Origin: a virus
Reading direction: 5' to 3' (one strand)
Length of the DNA: 50,344 nucleotides
Virus record (IMG/VR): IMGVR_UViG_3300020220_000082
Coordinates: 1 to 50,344 of that record
The translations under genes and the position numbers were made by a program. The stretch's first letter is position 1. Every line of letters starts with the position of its first letter. Under the pieces are notes generated by a model. That model did no database searches and was not told the origin of the DNA. It saw only the letters and a list, made by a program, of their open reading frames with translations. Of the stretch, positions 17,157 through 26,995 are shown piece by piece.

Positions 17157-18164
17157 TCAATCAAGAGCAACGTTTAGGGTAATCTTGATTTGGTCTCCGT
17201 TATTTTGAATTGCGTAAGGACCATTTGTAAATCTTTCAGCATACATTATAGAACTATAAAGAGTTGCGGTATTTAAACCAACAACCGTATTTAATGTTGG
17301 ATTGATAGAAGGAGTTGTAAAGAATTCATTTGCATTTGGAACAGAGAATACTGTATATACATTAGATGAATGAGTTGTATTTCCAGCTCCAGCTGCAATA
17401 TATAGGATATCCCCAGCAACTAGTTGGTGACCAGCTGCTGTAATTTTTCCAAAACTAAACTCTACACTTGGATCAGTTGCAACCTGAATGTTGTCAATAA
17501 GAGGTTTATCTAAATAAACCACTTTTAATGCCCTATCAACTCCAATAACTTTAGTTCCTGTTTGGACTCCAGCATTTCCCTTAACAAGCATTCCTAAAGT
17601 GAGATCATCTACAGTGATATCTGGGTCAATAGTAATATAGGAGTTACCAACGACTCCAATGCATGGATCAACCGCACTTCCCTTGGTAACTGTAGTTCCG
17701 ATACCAACTGACGCATAGTGAACTTTACCTTGGACAGCGATAGGCATATTATTTGCGCGAGTCACATGATAACCGTAGATATCACCAGCATCTCCAGTAA
17801 ATGTAAAGGTTTGTTCTGGATATGTAGCGGTTGTACCAGAACCTACTTGATTAATTCTCCAACGCGATCCATTAAGAAGAATTCCAGTTTGTGATGTGTA
17901 ACTTTGATCATTTCTATTATTTACACAATATGGATAACCTGTATATGGAGCAAATCCATAGGCATTAGTATTACCAATACCATATGGTTCATAATATGCA
18001 GTTTCAGAAGGAACATCTGACTCTACTGGAGTCGTGTTACTTGTAAAAAGTTTTAAAACTAGGTTTCTGGGAGACTGGTCAGCAAGACTTGCAGTGTGGT
18101 TGTTGTTTGCAACCAAGTATCTGAGTGACTCAAGTTCTCCAATATTTGGAACTAATAGTGCCAT
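17157..18164 (-). CDS. Virion structural protein, 335 aa
   Basis: Starts MALLVPNIGELESLRYLVAN, an opening I associate with a conserved structural protein of T4-like cyanophages; the molecular role is not established to my knowledge. The N-terminal part continues NNHTASLADQSPRNLVLKLF, then a Tyr/Gly-rich stretch (YEPYGIGNTNAYGFAPYTGY), and the rest is beta-rich with a VGIGTTVTKG segment similar in flavour to the surrounding tail proteins. No signal peptide or membrane segment. The leader carries a good ribosome site (AGGGGAG eight bases before ATG) and a perfect late promoter about 45 bases upstream, so it probably begins its own late transcript. A terminator-like hairpin follows the gene. Confidence 0.72.
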   Translation of the reverse strand: MALLVPNIGELESLRYLVANNNHTASLADQSPRNLVLKLFTSNTTPVESDVPSETAYYEPYGIGNTNAYGFAPYTGYPYCVNNRNDQSYTSQTGILLNGSRWRINQVGSGTTATYPEQTFTFTGDAGDIYGYHVTRANNMPIAVQGKVHYASVGIGTTVTKGSAVDPCIGVVGNSYITIDPDITVDDLTLGMLVKGNAGVQTGTKVIGVDRALKVVYLDKPLIDNIQVATDPSVEFSFGKITAAGHQLVAGDILYIAAGAGNTTHSSNVYTVFSVPNANEFFTTPSINPTLNTVVGLNTATLYSSIMYAERFTNGPYAIQNNGDQIKITLNVALD

Positions 18165-18208
18165 TTAAACAACTCCCCTACAGGTTATGATTTTTTAATA
18201 ACTATCTT

Positions 18209-18216
18209 TATTTATA
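18209..18216 (-). promoter_or_regulatory. Late promoter TATAAATA, overlapping the preceding stop codon
   Basis: Perfect match to the T4 late element on the minus strand. It overlaps the TAA (18214-18212) of the 225-residue gene. Predicted start near 18203; the leader to ATG 18164 has a strong AGGGGAG ribosome binding site. Confidence 0.72.
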
Positions 18217-18889
18217 ATTTTAATTTTAAAGAAACTAAGAAACGATTGATGTTATTTACAGCAATCACATCAAAAGTTAAAATATCTCCAGCAACTACTG
18301 CAGTATGCCAACCTATTAAATTATCATCACGAACTTTTCTAGAATTTGTCATCTGTGGATAAGCTGGACCAACTATTGAATGAAAAGTTGGAAATGTGCT
18401 ATAATTTGATTTTTTTATGTCTAAAGTAAGATCACCCTCTTGATCTGATAAAATCACTAAAGATTCAATAATCCCACTCACATCTAGAGTTAAAGAACCT
18501 TTATTTCCAGCAATCATAGAAATAGAACCACTATCAATTACATAATTAATGGTTCTTGTTAAATCTGCAGTTGTCGCAAGAGCTATGATAAAAACATCGT
18601 CTCCAGGATTTGGAGCTATAGTAAAAATTATATTATTTGTAGAAACGGTATAATCTTCAATAGGCTCCATTACAAGATTATTTTTTACCACAATCAATTG
18701 TTGATCATTGATAGGTACGTAATAATTTGAACTATAATTCAACCCAAATGTATGAGCAACTCCAGTAAATTGAGAGTTTATATTGTCTAATATTAAATTT
18801 CCATACTGAATGGATTTTGTAGGAATTTCATAGTCTACACCAATTCTAAATGGTCCAGGTTCGTTTAAAGTTACTAAGTAATCTGTCAT
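18212..18889 (-). CDS. Virion structural protein, 225 aa
   Basis: Opens MTDYLVTLNEPGPFRIGVDY. Residues about 60-110 contain INDQQLIVVKNNLVMEPIED followed by YTVSTNNIIFTIAPNPGDDV, the 'QLxVxxNGxxxxPxxDYTVxGxxIxFxxAP' pattern seen in phage fibre and tail proteins as a small beta-barrel domain. The C-terminal half (about 115-225) is beta-rich, ending NRFLVSLKLKL. It follows the 110-residue gene with a one-base overlap (TAATG), which suggests translational coupling. I infer a tail or baseplate-associated role from the domain pattern and from its place in the structural operon; the exact position in the particle is unknown. Confidence 0.7.
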   Translation of the reverse strand: MTDYLVTLNEPGPFRIGVDYEIPTKSIQYGNLILDNINSQFTGVAHTFGLNYSSNYYVPINDQQLIVVKNNLVMEPIEDYTVSTNNIIFTIAPNPGDDVFIIALATTADLTRTINYVIDSGSISMIAGNKGSLTLDVSGIIESLVILSDQEGDLTLDIKKSNYSTFPTFHSIVGPAYPQMTNSRKVRDDNLIGWHTAVVAGDILTFDVIAVNNINRFLVSLKLKL

Positions 18890-19221
18890 TATGATACCCC
18901 TGGTGTTACTAGAACATTTCCTTGAACAGCTCTTGTTTTATAAGAATTTGGAGAAATTAAAATAACATCATAGACATAACGACCCCCTTCAATTGCATCA
19001 GTTGCAGTATATCCCATGGAAACGGTAATTTTTCCATTTATTCTATCAGGAAAAGTCAATAGTAATGGATATGCAGTGGAAGAAGTTGGGTGTTTTCTAA
19101 TTGAAGAAATGCCCGTATACCCAGTCAAATTTAATGGTGCATTATTTGTGTTCCTGATCGTAAAGGTGGCTTGAAAATCAACCCCTTGTTCAAGAACTAA
19201 GTTTACATTCCTTGCCGCCAT
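18889..19221 (-). CDS. Small virion-associated protein, 110 aa
   Basis: The protein reads MAARNVNLVLEQGVDFQATF and continues as an immunoglobulin-like beta pattern (TFTIRNTNNAPLNLTGYTGI, then GKITVSMGYTATDAIEGGRY and VYDVILISP). This 'xLxxQGxDFxxxFxxxxxxGxPLDLTGYT' type is a widespread small tail/baseplate-associated domain in phages. It precedes the 225-residue protein with a TAATG overlap and has a late-promoter octamer (CATAAATA) just upstream. Probably a structural or assembly component; no enzyme motif is present. Confidence 0.72.
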   Translation of the reverse strand: MAARNVNLVLEQGVDFQATFTIRNTNNAPLNLTGYTGISSIRKHPTSSTAYPLLLTFPDRINGKITVSMGYTATDAIEGGRYVYDVILISPNSYKTRAVQGNVLVTPGVS

Positions 19222-19242
19222 TATAGGAACCCGTTTTCTAAG

Positions 19243-19250
19243 TATTTATG
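19243..19250 (-). promoter_or_regulatory. Late promoter CATAAATA
   Basis: One mismatch to TATAAATA, overlapping the stop codon of the 71-residue gene and lying 22 bases before the ATG of the 110-residue gene. The same placement (over the previous stop codon) recurs elsewhere in this window. Confidence 0.55.
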
Positions 19251-19461
19251 AGTTGGAGTCTAGTTTAGAAAGAATGAGTCTCATCATATCTTTTATTTCA
19301 CTTACTTCATTTTTTAATGACTGAATTTCATCTTGTTTTTCAAGTAATAATTTTTTATGTTGCAAATATGACTCATAATCAGATGAGGAACAGTTCAAAA
19401 CTGCTCCTGATTCAATATCTCTGTAAAGAGAATGGTTATTTTCTATTGGTATCAAATTCAT
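19246..19461 (-). CDS. Coiled-coil microprotein, 71 aa
   Basis: Begins MNLIPIENNHSLYRDIESGA. The N-terminal half (ENN-x-LYRDxxSGAVLN) is of a type I recall as a small conserved protein in marine T4-like phages; the C-terminal half (residues about 38-68, KLLLEKQDEIQSLKNEVSEI then KDMMRLILSKL) shows a heptad pattern with Leu/Ile/Met at a and d positions, so a dimeric or trimeric coiled coil is likely. It starts one base after the stop of the DUF4815 gene (TAA A ATG), so it is probably translated from the same message. Function unknown: a trimerisation partner or assembly chaperone for a neighbouring fibre or baseplate protein is a reasonable guess only. Confidence 0.75.
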   Translation of the reverse strand: MNLIPIENNHSLYRDIESGAVLNCSSSDYESYLQHKKLLLEKQDEIQSLKNEVSEIKDMMRLILSKLDSNS

Positions 19462-19462
19462 T

Positions 19463-22400
19463 TTATATTGTTGCTATGGCTCTAAAGTCTCTTATCAATG
19501 GTACATATGATGAATTACTTCCTGTCATCAATATTTTAATTTGGAATCCTTGGAACTGTGGTAAATTTTTAACATTATATTCATAAGATCCAAAATCTCC
19601 AAGAGCATTTGATGATAAAACATTAGTATCCGACAAACCATTATTAAGTGAAGAATTGATTACATTATTATTAACATCTAGATTAGTATAACCTGGGAAT
19701 AATTCCCATAAAGGACTTGAATTTTGATCAGACCTAAACAGTCTATACAATACTCTTATATCGTTTGTTGAATGTCTATATGCATCAAATAGTACTTTGA
19801 GATTGTCCGAAGATCGTTCTAGAGTAACTATCTTACTTGAATAAATTGCTGCTGTTGGATCAGAGGATGATGTATTTACCCTGAAATCTGATGCATAGTT
19901 TGTAACTTTAGAATTAATTCTGTTTCCCGTAGTAATCAAATTAACTCTATCCAAATCTATAACTGGCGAAACCAAAGAATTATTGGTTATCATATCAATT
20001 TCTAAAGTAAATGATTTTGAACCAGGGAAATTGGATAGGTATGCAGTTTCATTCACTTTTGAAGCAATAATTCTTGGAGAATCAAAATAATTTGTTTCAT
20101 TTATAGCTACAGTTTCAAATCCTTGATCTAAGAAAGAAGTTAAGGAGGAATCTGGAGTAGATCCAGAGAATGTTCTTGCTCTAGCAGAAATTGAAGTTCC
20201 TGATGGTAACATCAATTGAATATTTGGCCTAATTGCATTAAATGGAATATTTTGGGTAGCTTTTGGACTTCTTCTAGAATTAATTAAAGGAACAGTATCG
20301 TAGGAACCACAAGACCTACTAGAAGCGAAATACAATTCTGGGAAAGAATTTGGATTTGAAGAAGATCTATCAGTAATTGCTACACCAGCTATTCCGCCAT
20401 TGTTTATCTTAATATAATAGTAATCAAGATCATTTGGATATTTAGATTGATCTGCATCAGCTAAATTATGAGTTTTATTTATTCTGTTCAATGAAACTCC
20501 AGATAGTTCATATTTGTAAACTAGATTTCCACTGGAATAAGATCCAGAAATAGTTCCTCCAACATTTCTCTGAATTCCAATAAGCGAACTTGTTGATGTA
20601 ACAACTCCAGTATATCTGATGATTTCATCTTCTACTAAAATATATCCAGGATTTAAATTACTTACAACAATATTTTCAAAAGTTGTAAGTATTCCAACGG
20701 AACTTACTACAATTGCGTCAGTTGAAGATGGTGAGATTGTAGAAGTCAATGTAACAGGTCTTACATCGGGTTCAATTCCGCTTAATGTTACATAATCATT
20801 ATCAGAATACATACCATGATTATTATGAGAAACCCTGAAGTGAAGCCCGTCAGATTTCACATTTGAATATCTTACTGTAGCTCCAGATAAATTAGTTGTA
20901 CCAGCACTTCCAACATAATATAATGAATCTGTGGAATTTTCATTTATATTACCTTGAACACGATCTAATACTAAAGAGTTGAATGCAGATATTATACCAA
21001 TATTGTTAGGAATTGTAAGAATTAAATTCTTACCTCTATTATCAGTATCAGAAAAATCAATTGTTAAAGCATCTCCATAAGAATATCCAGTTCCTCCAAT
21101 AGAAACTGTAGCAGCTACAGCAACTCCACCATTAATTGTTAGATTTACTTTTGCTCCAACACCATCTCCACTTAAAGCCACAACATCTACATTTGAATAA
21201 GTTCTAGAAGATGAAGTAAACGCTGTTCCAACATTTGTAATTGCTAATGTACTTCCTATCCCAATGGCTCCACTAAGATTTTTAATTTTAGATGTGAATT
21301 TTGTATTATTATTTTGTAAAATTGTTATTCCTGGAACCAAAGCAGTTTGTTCTGCAGAAGTAAGACTTCTTGCAATACCAACTACTATAGATCTGGAAAT
21401 AGTGTCAAGTGGATTTGGTCTTAAAGTTGCAATTTGTCTATTTCCAATGTTTAACTCTGGATTATAGAATCTTATTGTTGAAGTTCCTCTATAAAACTCA
21501 CTTCTATAGATTGTTAACTTAAGATCTTCAAGTTGACTTGGATCCCAAGTAGCTCCATTTTGAGATTTAAATAGAGATCCCAACAATGGTTGTTGAGAAA
21601 CTACAACTCTCTCAGACTCAACTCTATTAATAGTTGTAATATCCTGTTCGCCCATTCGGGAAATCCAAACAGTATATTCATCTGAAGCTGAAAGTAAAAC
21701 AACACAATATGCTTGACCACCTTCACAATAAACTGGAGATGGGAACGTAAATGTGGTTGGAGTCAAACCATCAGCAGAAATATTTACCTGAGCTGGATCA
21801 AGTATTACTTCCCCAAAAGGAAGAATTTCTTGCGTAGGCAAACCAGTCTGCATCGTTCTGACTTGTATTGTGACAGGTAAGTTTCTCTGATCTTTAGTTC
21901 TGAAAAATATGTCCACTTTTGAAATAAAAATACCAGGTCTATCAGTAACTTCAAATGATTGAGCTAATGGATCAACCCATCTAGTTTGTCTTACTGTCCT
22001 ATCTGTAAATGAAGTAGATGCAACTGTATTAGTTTCACTTTCCCTCGTAGTTCTGGATTCAGTTCTTGGTACTCTTTCAATGGTTGCATTTCTAATTCTA
22101 AGAGTAGATTCTTCAACATTATTAATAGTTCCTGCTGCTGTATAAGTTGCTTCTCCAGTACTTTCACTTGTACCACCAACGGTTCTATTCTGTTCGCTTG
22201 TAGTTAGTACAAAAGTTTTTGTGCCTGTTTCAAAGGAAGGCGTAGATGGTAGAGTTGAATCAGGAATATAGAAAGATCCAATAAGAGTTCCAGCCTCATC
22301 ACTAACAAGTCTTAAATTACTAACTCTAGCAATAGCGCCACTTGTTTCACCGCGAAGTTGCATTCCATTTACAATATAACCATAAAATCCAGATGCAGCT

Positions 22401-25400
22401 TGCAATTCTAAACTTGCAGTATCTACATTAAGTAAAGAAGAAGTGCTGGAATACGAAGTTGGAATGGTTTCACTAATGTTATATGGATTTGTTACGAATA
22501 TTTGTGTTGGGTTATTATATGGTCCATACTTATGATTCAACTTAGCTAATCTAAATCTTATAGAAACAGTACCTAAAGTTCCTGAAACTGTTTCTCCTAG
22601 AGAAAAAGTTCCACTTTGCATTTGTATTTCTACTAATTTTGGAGTTATGTAATTTGTTATCGCTACATTATCAAAGAATGCATATAATCTAGTTCTTGGT
22701 TTTAATCTTCTACCAATAAATTCTATATTTCTAGAACGCATTCTATGAATAATATCTGTTGATACTACTCTATCTCCAAGATTGGTGGTATCAATTCGTT
22801 GACCAACCCTATATTGAATTCCCTGTCTACTTTGATTTGAAGTAGTTAAAGTGGTTACATTATTAAAATTGATAAAATTATCTCTTAGTGTTGTTGCAGT
22901 AGTAATTGGAATACCTCTTCCATGTTGAAAAGATCCTGTGGTAGTAGTACTGGATCTAGTGTCAGTTCCGGTTTGAATTCTACCTATAAATGCAGTATTT
23001 GTTGTAGTTGTACCCGTCCAACTAGTTTCCCAAGATGCCCAATCGGTCGGAGAAAGACCTGTATTTGTATCTACTCCAAGTTGTTGAACTGCGCTGCTAT
23101 AACTACCTTCCAAATCTATATCTCTTCTACTTCTTCTTGTTTCAATCCAAGTATCTGTTGCAGGATTTAGTTCAATTACACCAATCCAGTTAACTACATT
23201 AAACGGATTTACATTTTCAGATTTGGTAGCAAACCTATTTTGCAACCAAACAACGTCGGTATATTTTAAACAAACAACGTCTCCCACTTTAACTGAATTT
23301 GGTGATCCTAAATCACTAACAAATCTCAAATCTGCATTTGGATTAGAAGTATTTGCGGTCCCCACAACTGCTTCAGATCCAAGTAATAAATCTATAGAAC
23401 TTGTATAATGTTGAGGTCTCACCACACCTTCAGTAGTATCTATACTACATCTATGAAGAGGGTCTCCTAAAGATCCGGAAAGATTAGATTTAAAATTATC
23501 TACCAAAAATCCAGATTTAAATCTATCTAGTCCTGTAGTAGCATCTCTTATGACTAAGTTTCTTGTTTCACTTTCCAAAAGACTTAATGAACTATAATAT
23601 TCTACATTTTTTAATCTATCTTCCAATAGAGATATATCTTTCATTCTATATCTCTTGTGACTTACTAACTTAATTTTAATTTGTTCAATATTATAAACAT
23701 ATGGAGGTAGAGTTATTGTAGCAACTTCCATACTTCCATCAACTGGATCTGGAGTTACTGGTGTTACAGAAGGGACTCCTTTTGTTAATACAAATTGTCC
23801 CGTTCTATCTATATAAAGCCTATCAATTCTACCTAGATAATACTTATAAGATAAATTTAAATTTTTATTTTTAGCTAAAATATATGAAGAAGAGTTTGTG
23901 GGATTAGAAAAAGTTCTAGCACTCCACTCAAAAGGAGAAAAAGTAGCCGTAATTGGATTGTATGGGATAACTCTTGGACGTAAATCAATCAAATCTGTGG
24001 TATTATTCCCATCAAAAACTATCGTATCATTTGTAAACCTATTACTATCATACGAATTTGCTACGACTAAATCACCTTCATCAGAGGGATTAATATAATA
24101 ATAATTATATACTATTTTTAATTTCTTAGATGGAGAAGTTGCCGAAGATTTTCTTTCAATATAAGAATAATTTATGATGTCTTTTTCTTGACCAGAATTA
24201 AATTCAAAATCATTTGCAATATTTCTATCTCCTTCTATTGCATAGTCAACGTTTGCAGTTAAGTTTGATTCTAAAAATGTTACTCTTTCATCTTTTATAA
24301 AAGTATTTTCATTAACATAAACAAAGTCAACGCGATTACTACCATTATTTAAAACCAACATTGCCCTAGCATTACTAGAGGATCCATATATAATTTCACC
24401 AGTTACTGTATTTAAAATATTGGTATTTAAATTTTTTATTTGTAATTTAGGTAGATCTGGTTCATTTGTATCGTTAGATTCAAAAATACCAATAATTTCT
24501 GTTGCATCTGGTACTTGTAGAGAAATTTTATCATCCTGCACTCTTGTACCGTAAATGGGACTGTAGGTTAACCCATCATTTAAAGAAGTGTTTCCTACTC
24601 CAGAAGCAACTAATGAAGATCTACTAATATCTAAAATTCCAGCCCTTTTATGAATTTTTCTTCTTGGTTTTAAATTTTGTTTTTTGAGTGTCGCTATTAA
24701 TGTTGCAGATCCACTAGCCACACTTAAGTCAACAAAAGTTACAGTTCTGCCAGCAGTAATTGTGAATTTAGTTTCATCTAATGGTTCAATTGTACCATTA
24801 GCATAAACTATTGTATAATCTTCTTCATCAAAAGGTTCCGCCGTTATAGTAGTATCCGATTCTAAAGTTATAGTAAAACTGTTTGATGATATTGTTACTG
24901 GATATGATTTTCTAAAAATTAAATTTCCAGAACTAAGATCTACTGATGATATATTTCTATGCTCTAATCTTTCATACAAGTAAGCTTCTCTAGAATTTAA
25001 TATTCTTGAAACTACTTTAAAAACTTCATTAGAGGTTATCTGACCAGTTGGAAGAGTTCCAGAACAAACATTAACAACATTAGTGGTTGCTTCAACTATT
25101 ATAGACCTAGATGAAGCATTTACAGTAGTTACTCTATTGTATGTTGGTAAAATTTCACCGGGTTTAGTGTAAGAAATTATATCTCCGGTTTGAATTCCTA
25201 TACCAAAATTTATATTGGAAGTTGTGATGGTACTTATTCCAGAATTAGCTGTAGATATAGTAAATCCAGAGGTTACTGGTGCTAATAAAATATTTTGATT
25301 TAAAATTGGGTCTGCAGTAAATATATTACCAGATAATCCAGTGCCAGCTATCTGATGCACATCGGATATTGAATAATCATTTACTTTACTAATAATCCTG

Positions 25401-26989
25401 GTGTTTTCTACACGATTTATTATTATAGCTTCTTGTAGTGAAAACTTTCCAGTAGTTTGATAAAGAACTAATTCATTAGTATTTGAGGCATTTTTAGCTA
25501 AAAATCCTGTTGCTCCACTATTTTTACCTTCAATATATGCAGGTGTAGACAGAGTAATGGTTGTGTTTAAATTTAAGTATGTATAAGTTTGAATATCATA
25601 CAAAACTGTTTCAAAAACTGATCCATTATTAGTATATGAAGAATTTTTAAGTTTTAAATCATAAATTCTTGCTACACCAACTTGAATTCCAGAAGCTGTC
25701 CCTTGAGTACTAGTACGATTTGAAAATAATCTTACTTGACTTGTAGTACCAAAACCAACATTAGTGGTTCCAAATACATTATTTAATTCTAATTGATTTC
25801 CTAAATTTATAGTTATCGAAGTATTGTCATTTGAAGCCGTAGTTCTGGGTTTATCAACATCTAAGTTAATTGTACTAATAGTTTCTACTTCATATCCCCT
25901 AACGTAGGCTTTACCTGGAGATATTTGTAAATTAAACAGATCATCACTTGGAATATTCCCTTGTGTAGTTAGTTGAGTAAAATTAAATACTCCGTTATTA
26001 CCAATTCCATTGTTTAGTGCTTCTTTAGCTGCGACCGCAAATGGTTTTATATAATAATCTCCAGATTCATCATATGTTCTTCTAGCTAATATATCAGTAA
26101 TTAACTTGTCTAATTCTACTTTTTTTACAAATCTAGATAAAAATCCATTTTCAACTCGCATCAGTTCTATAAAACTTTCATCATTAAAATCATTTAACGA
26201 TTTTTTAGCCAAATTTACAGATATTTTTAATCTATCCGCTCCAGGAGCAGCAAAATTAGAGAACCCTCTAGCATTATCAAAAAGATCTTGATTATTTTGT
26301 GATGCTACTGATATTTGTTCATTAATATTAAGTCCTATACGATAAGAAGGTGTATTACTATACTGATCTAATATTAAAGTTTCTGCGAAAACATCTACAA
26401 AAAATCCTCTGATAAAATAAACTCCCGTCTCTATTTTGGCTGCAGATCCAATGGTTGAAGAATTATTAATGATACATGTAGCAAAAGTTGAATCTTGTCT
26501 TATACTGCCAAGACCATAATCAATAGTTTCAATTGATACTAAATCTTCACCATTTTGAAATACTGAAGTTGAAAAGCTTCCTTCTCCAGAACTTTGATAT
26601 TTTATGTACAAAGTATAATTATTATTTTCTGATTCAGAATCTGTTATTATTTTTTCTACTTTTGCTGTTACGCCACTAGTAGCTCCTTTTATTTGTTTAC
26701 CGGTAAAAAACGAAATATAAGTTGATACGGGAAGTCCTAGATGACTTGGATCTATCTGAACAGAAGTATATTGAGAATCGTAAGCAATGTTTCCCGGAAT
26801 AACAACCGCACCTTCTTTGAGAAAATGTTTTCCAAATTTTTCAACCTGATCTTGTAAGATAGTTTGTAAAGTTGTTAACTCTCTTGCTTGTATGGGAGTT
26901 CCTGGCTTAAATAATACCTTTTGATAATTCTTTTTTGAATCAAAGTCATCAAAATATGGAGATGTGTTAAGATTGGTATTTTGTGCCAT
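19463..26989 (-). CDS. DUF4815-type virion protein, 2,508 aa
   Basis: Very large tail or baseplate structural protein. The N-terminus (MAQNTNLNTSPYFDDFDSKK, then NYQKVLFKPGTPIQARELTT and LQTILQDQVEKFGKHFLKEG) is the signature of the DUF4815 family found in marine T4-like phages. A helical stretch near residues 1110-1150 (RYRMKDISLLEDRLKNVEYY) follows the family pattern, and near 1660 the motif RWVDPLAQSFEV introduces a beta-sandwich region with YCVVLLS and WISRMGEQD. Near 1950 there is a GGTGYSYGD repeat of the kind abundant in gp7. It follows gp8 closely (stop 26996, start 26989), so it probably belongs to the same transcript and to the baseplate periphery. Whether it replaces T4 gp9, gp10 or gp11 cannot be told from sequence alone. 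Confidence 0.8.
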   Translation of the reverse strand: MAQNTNLNTSPYFDDFDSKKNYQKVLFKPGTPIQARELTTLQTILQDQVEKFGKHFLKEGAVVIPGNIAYDSQYTSVQIDPSHLGLPVSTYISFFTGKQIKGATSGVTAKVEKIITDSESENNNYTLYIKYQSSGEGSFSTSVFQNGEDLVSIETIDYGLGSIRQDSTFATCIINNSSTIGSAAKIETGVYFIRGFFVDVFAETLILDQYSNTPSYRIGLNINEQISVASQNNQDLFDNARGFSNFAAPGADRLKISVNLAKKSLNDFNDESFIELMRVENGFLSRFVKKVELDKLITDILARRTYDESGDYYIKPFAVAAKEALNNGIGNNGVFNFTQLTTQGNIPSDDLFNLQISPGKAYVRGYEVETISTINLDVDKPRTTASNDNTSITINLGNQLELNNVFGTTNVGFGTTSQVRLFSNRTSTQGTASGIQVGVARIYDLKLKNSSYTNNGSVFETVLYDIQTYTYLNLNTTITLSTPAYIEGKNSGATGFLAKNASNTNELVLYQTTGKFSLQEAIIINRVENTRIISKVNDYSISDVHQIAGTGLSGNIFTADPILNQNILLAPVTSGFTISTANSGISTITTSNINFGIGIQTGDIISYTKPGEILPTYNRVTTVNASSRSIIVEATTNVVNVCSGTLPTGQITSNEVFKVVSRILNSREAYLYERLEHRNISSVDLSSGNLIFRKSYPVTISSNSFTITLESDTTITAEPFDEEDYTIVYANGTIEPLDETKFTITAGRTVTFVDLSVASGSATLIATLKKQNLKPRRKIHKRAGILDISRSSLVASGVGNTSLNDGLTYSPIYGTRVQDDKISLQVPDATEIIGIFESNDTNEPDLPKLQIKNLNTNILNTVTGEIIYGSSSNARAMLVLNNGSNRVDFVYVNENTFIKDERVTFLESNLTANVDYAIEGDRNIANDFEFNSGQEKDIINYSYIERKSSATSPSKKLKIVYNYYYINPSDEGDLVVANSYDSNRFTNDTIVFDGNNTTDLIDLRPRVIPYNPITATFSPFEWSARTFSNPTNSSSYILAKNKNLNLSYKYYLGRIDRLYIDRTGQFVLTKGVPSVTPVTPDPVDGSMEVATITLPPYVYNIEQIKIKLVSHKRYRMKDISLLEDRLKNVEYYSSLSLLESETRNLVIRDATTGLDRFKSGFLVDNFKSNLSGSLGDPLHRCSIDTTEGVVRPQHYTSSIDLLLGSEAVVGTANTSNPNADLRFVSDLGSPNSVKVGDVVCLKYTDVVWLQNRFATKSENVNPFNVVNWIGVIELNPATDTWIETRRSRRDIDLEGSYSSAVQQLGVDTNTGLSPTDWASWETSWTGTTTTNTAFIGRIQTGTDTRSSTTTTGSFQHGRGIPITTATTLRDNFINFNNVTTLTTSNQSRQGIQYRVGQRIDTTNLGDRVVSTDIIHRMRSRNIEFIGRRLKPRTRLYAFFDNVAITNYITPKLVEIQMQSGTFSLGETVSGTLGTVSIRFRLAKLNHKYGPYNNPTQIFVTNPYNISETIPTSYSSTSSLLNVDTASLELQAASGFYGYIVNGMQLRGETSGAIARVSNLRLVSDEAGTLIGSFYIPDSTLPSTPSFETGTKTFVLTTSEQNRTVGGTSESTGEATYTAAGTINNVEESTLRIRNATIERVPRTESRTTRESETNTVASTSFTDRTVRQTRWVDPLAQSFEVTDRPGIFISKVDIFFRTKDQRNLPVTIQVRTMQTGLPTQEILPFGEVILDPAQVNISADGLTPTTFTFPSPVYCEGGQAYCVVLLSASDEYTVWISRMGEQDITTINRVESERVVVSQQPLLGSLFKSQNGATWDPSQLEDLKLTIYRSEFYRGTSTIRFYNPELNIGNRQIATLRPNPLDTISRSIVVGIARSLTSAEQTALVPGITILQNNNTKFTSKIKNLSGAIGIGSTLAITNVGTAFTSSSRTYSNVDVVALSGDGVGAKVNLTINGGVAVAATVSIGGTGYSYGDALTIDFSDTDNRGKNLILTIPNNIGIISAFNSLVLDRVQGNINENSTDSLYYVGSAGTTNLSGATVRYSNVKSDGLHFRVSHNNHGMYSDNDYVTLSGIEPDVRPVTLTSTISPSSTDAIVVSSVGILTTFENIVVSNLNPGYILVEDEIIRYTGVVTSTSSLIGIQRNVGGTISGSYSSGNLVYKYELSGVSLNRINKTHNLADADQSKYPNDLDYYYIKINNGGIAGVAITDRSSSNPNSFPELYFASSRSCGSYDTVPLINSRRSPKATQNIPFNAIRPNIQLMLPSGTSISARARTFSGSTPDSSLTSFLDQGFETVAINETNYFDSPRIIASKVNETAYLSNFPGSKSFTLEIDMITNNSLVSPVIDLDRVNLITTGNRINSKVTNYASDFRVNTSSSDPTAAIYSSKIVTLERSSDNLKVLFDAYRHSTNDIRVLYRLFRSDQNSSPLWELFPGYTNLDVNNNVINSSLNNGLSDTNVLSSNALGDFGSYEYNVKNLPQFQGFQIKILMTGSNSSYVPLIRDFRAIATI

Positions 26990-26995
26990 TTTATT

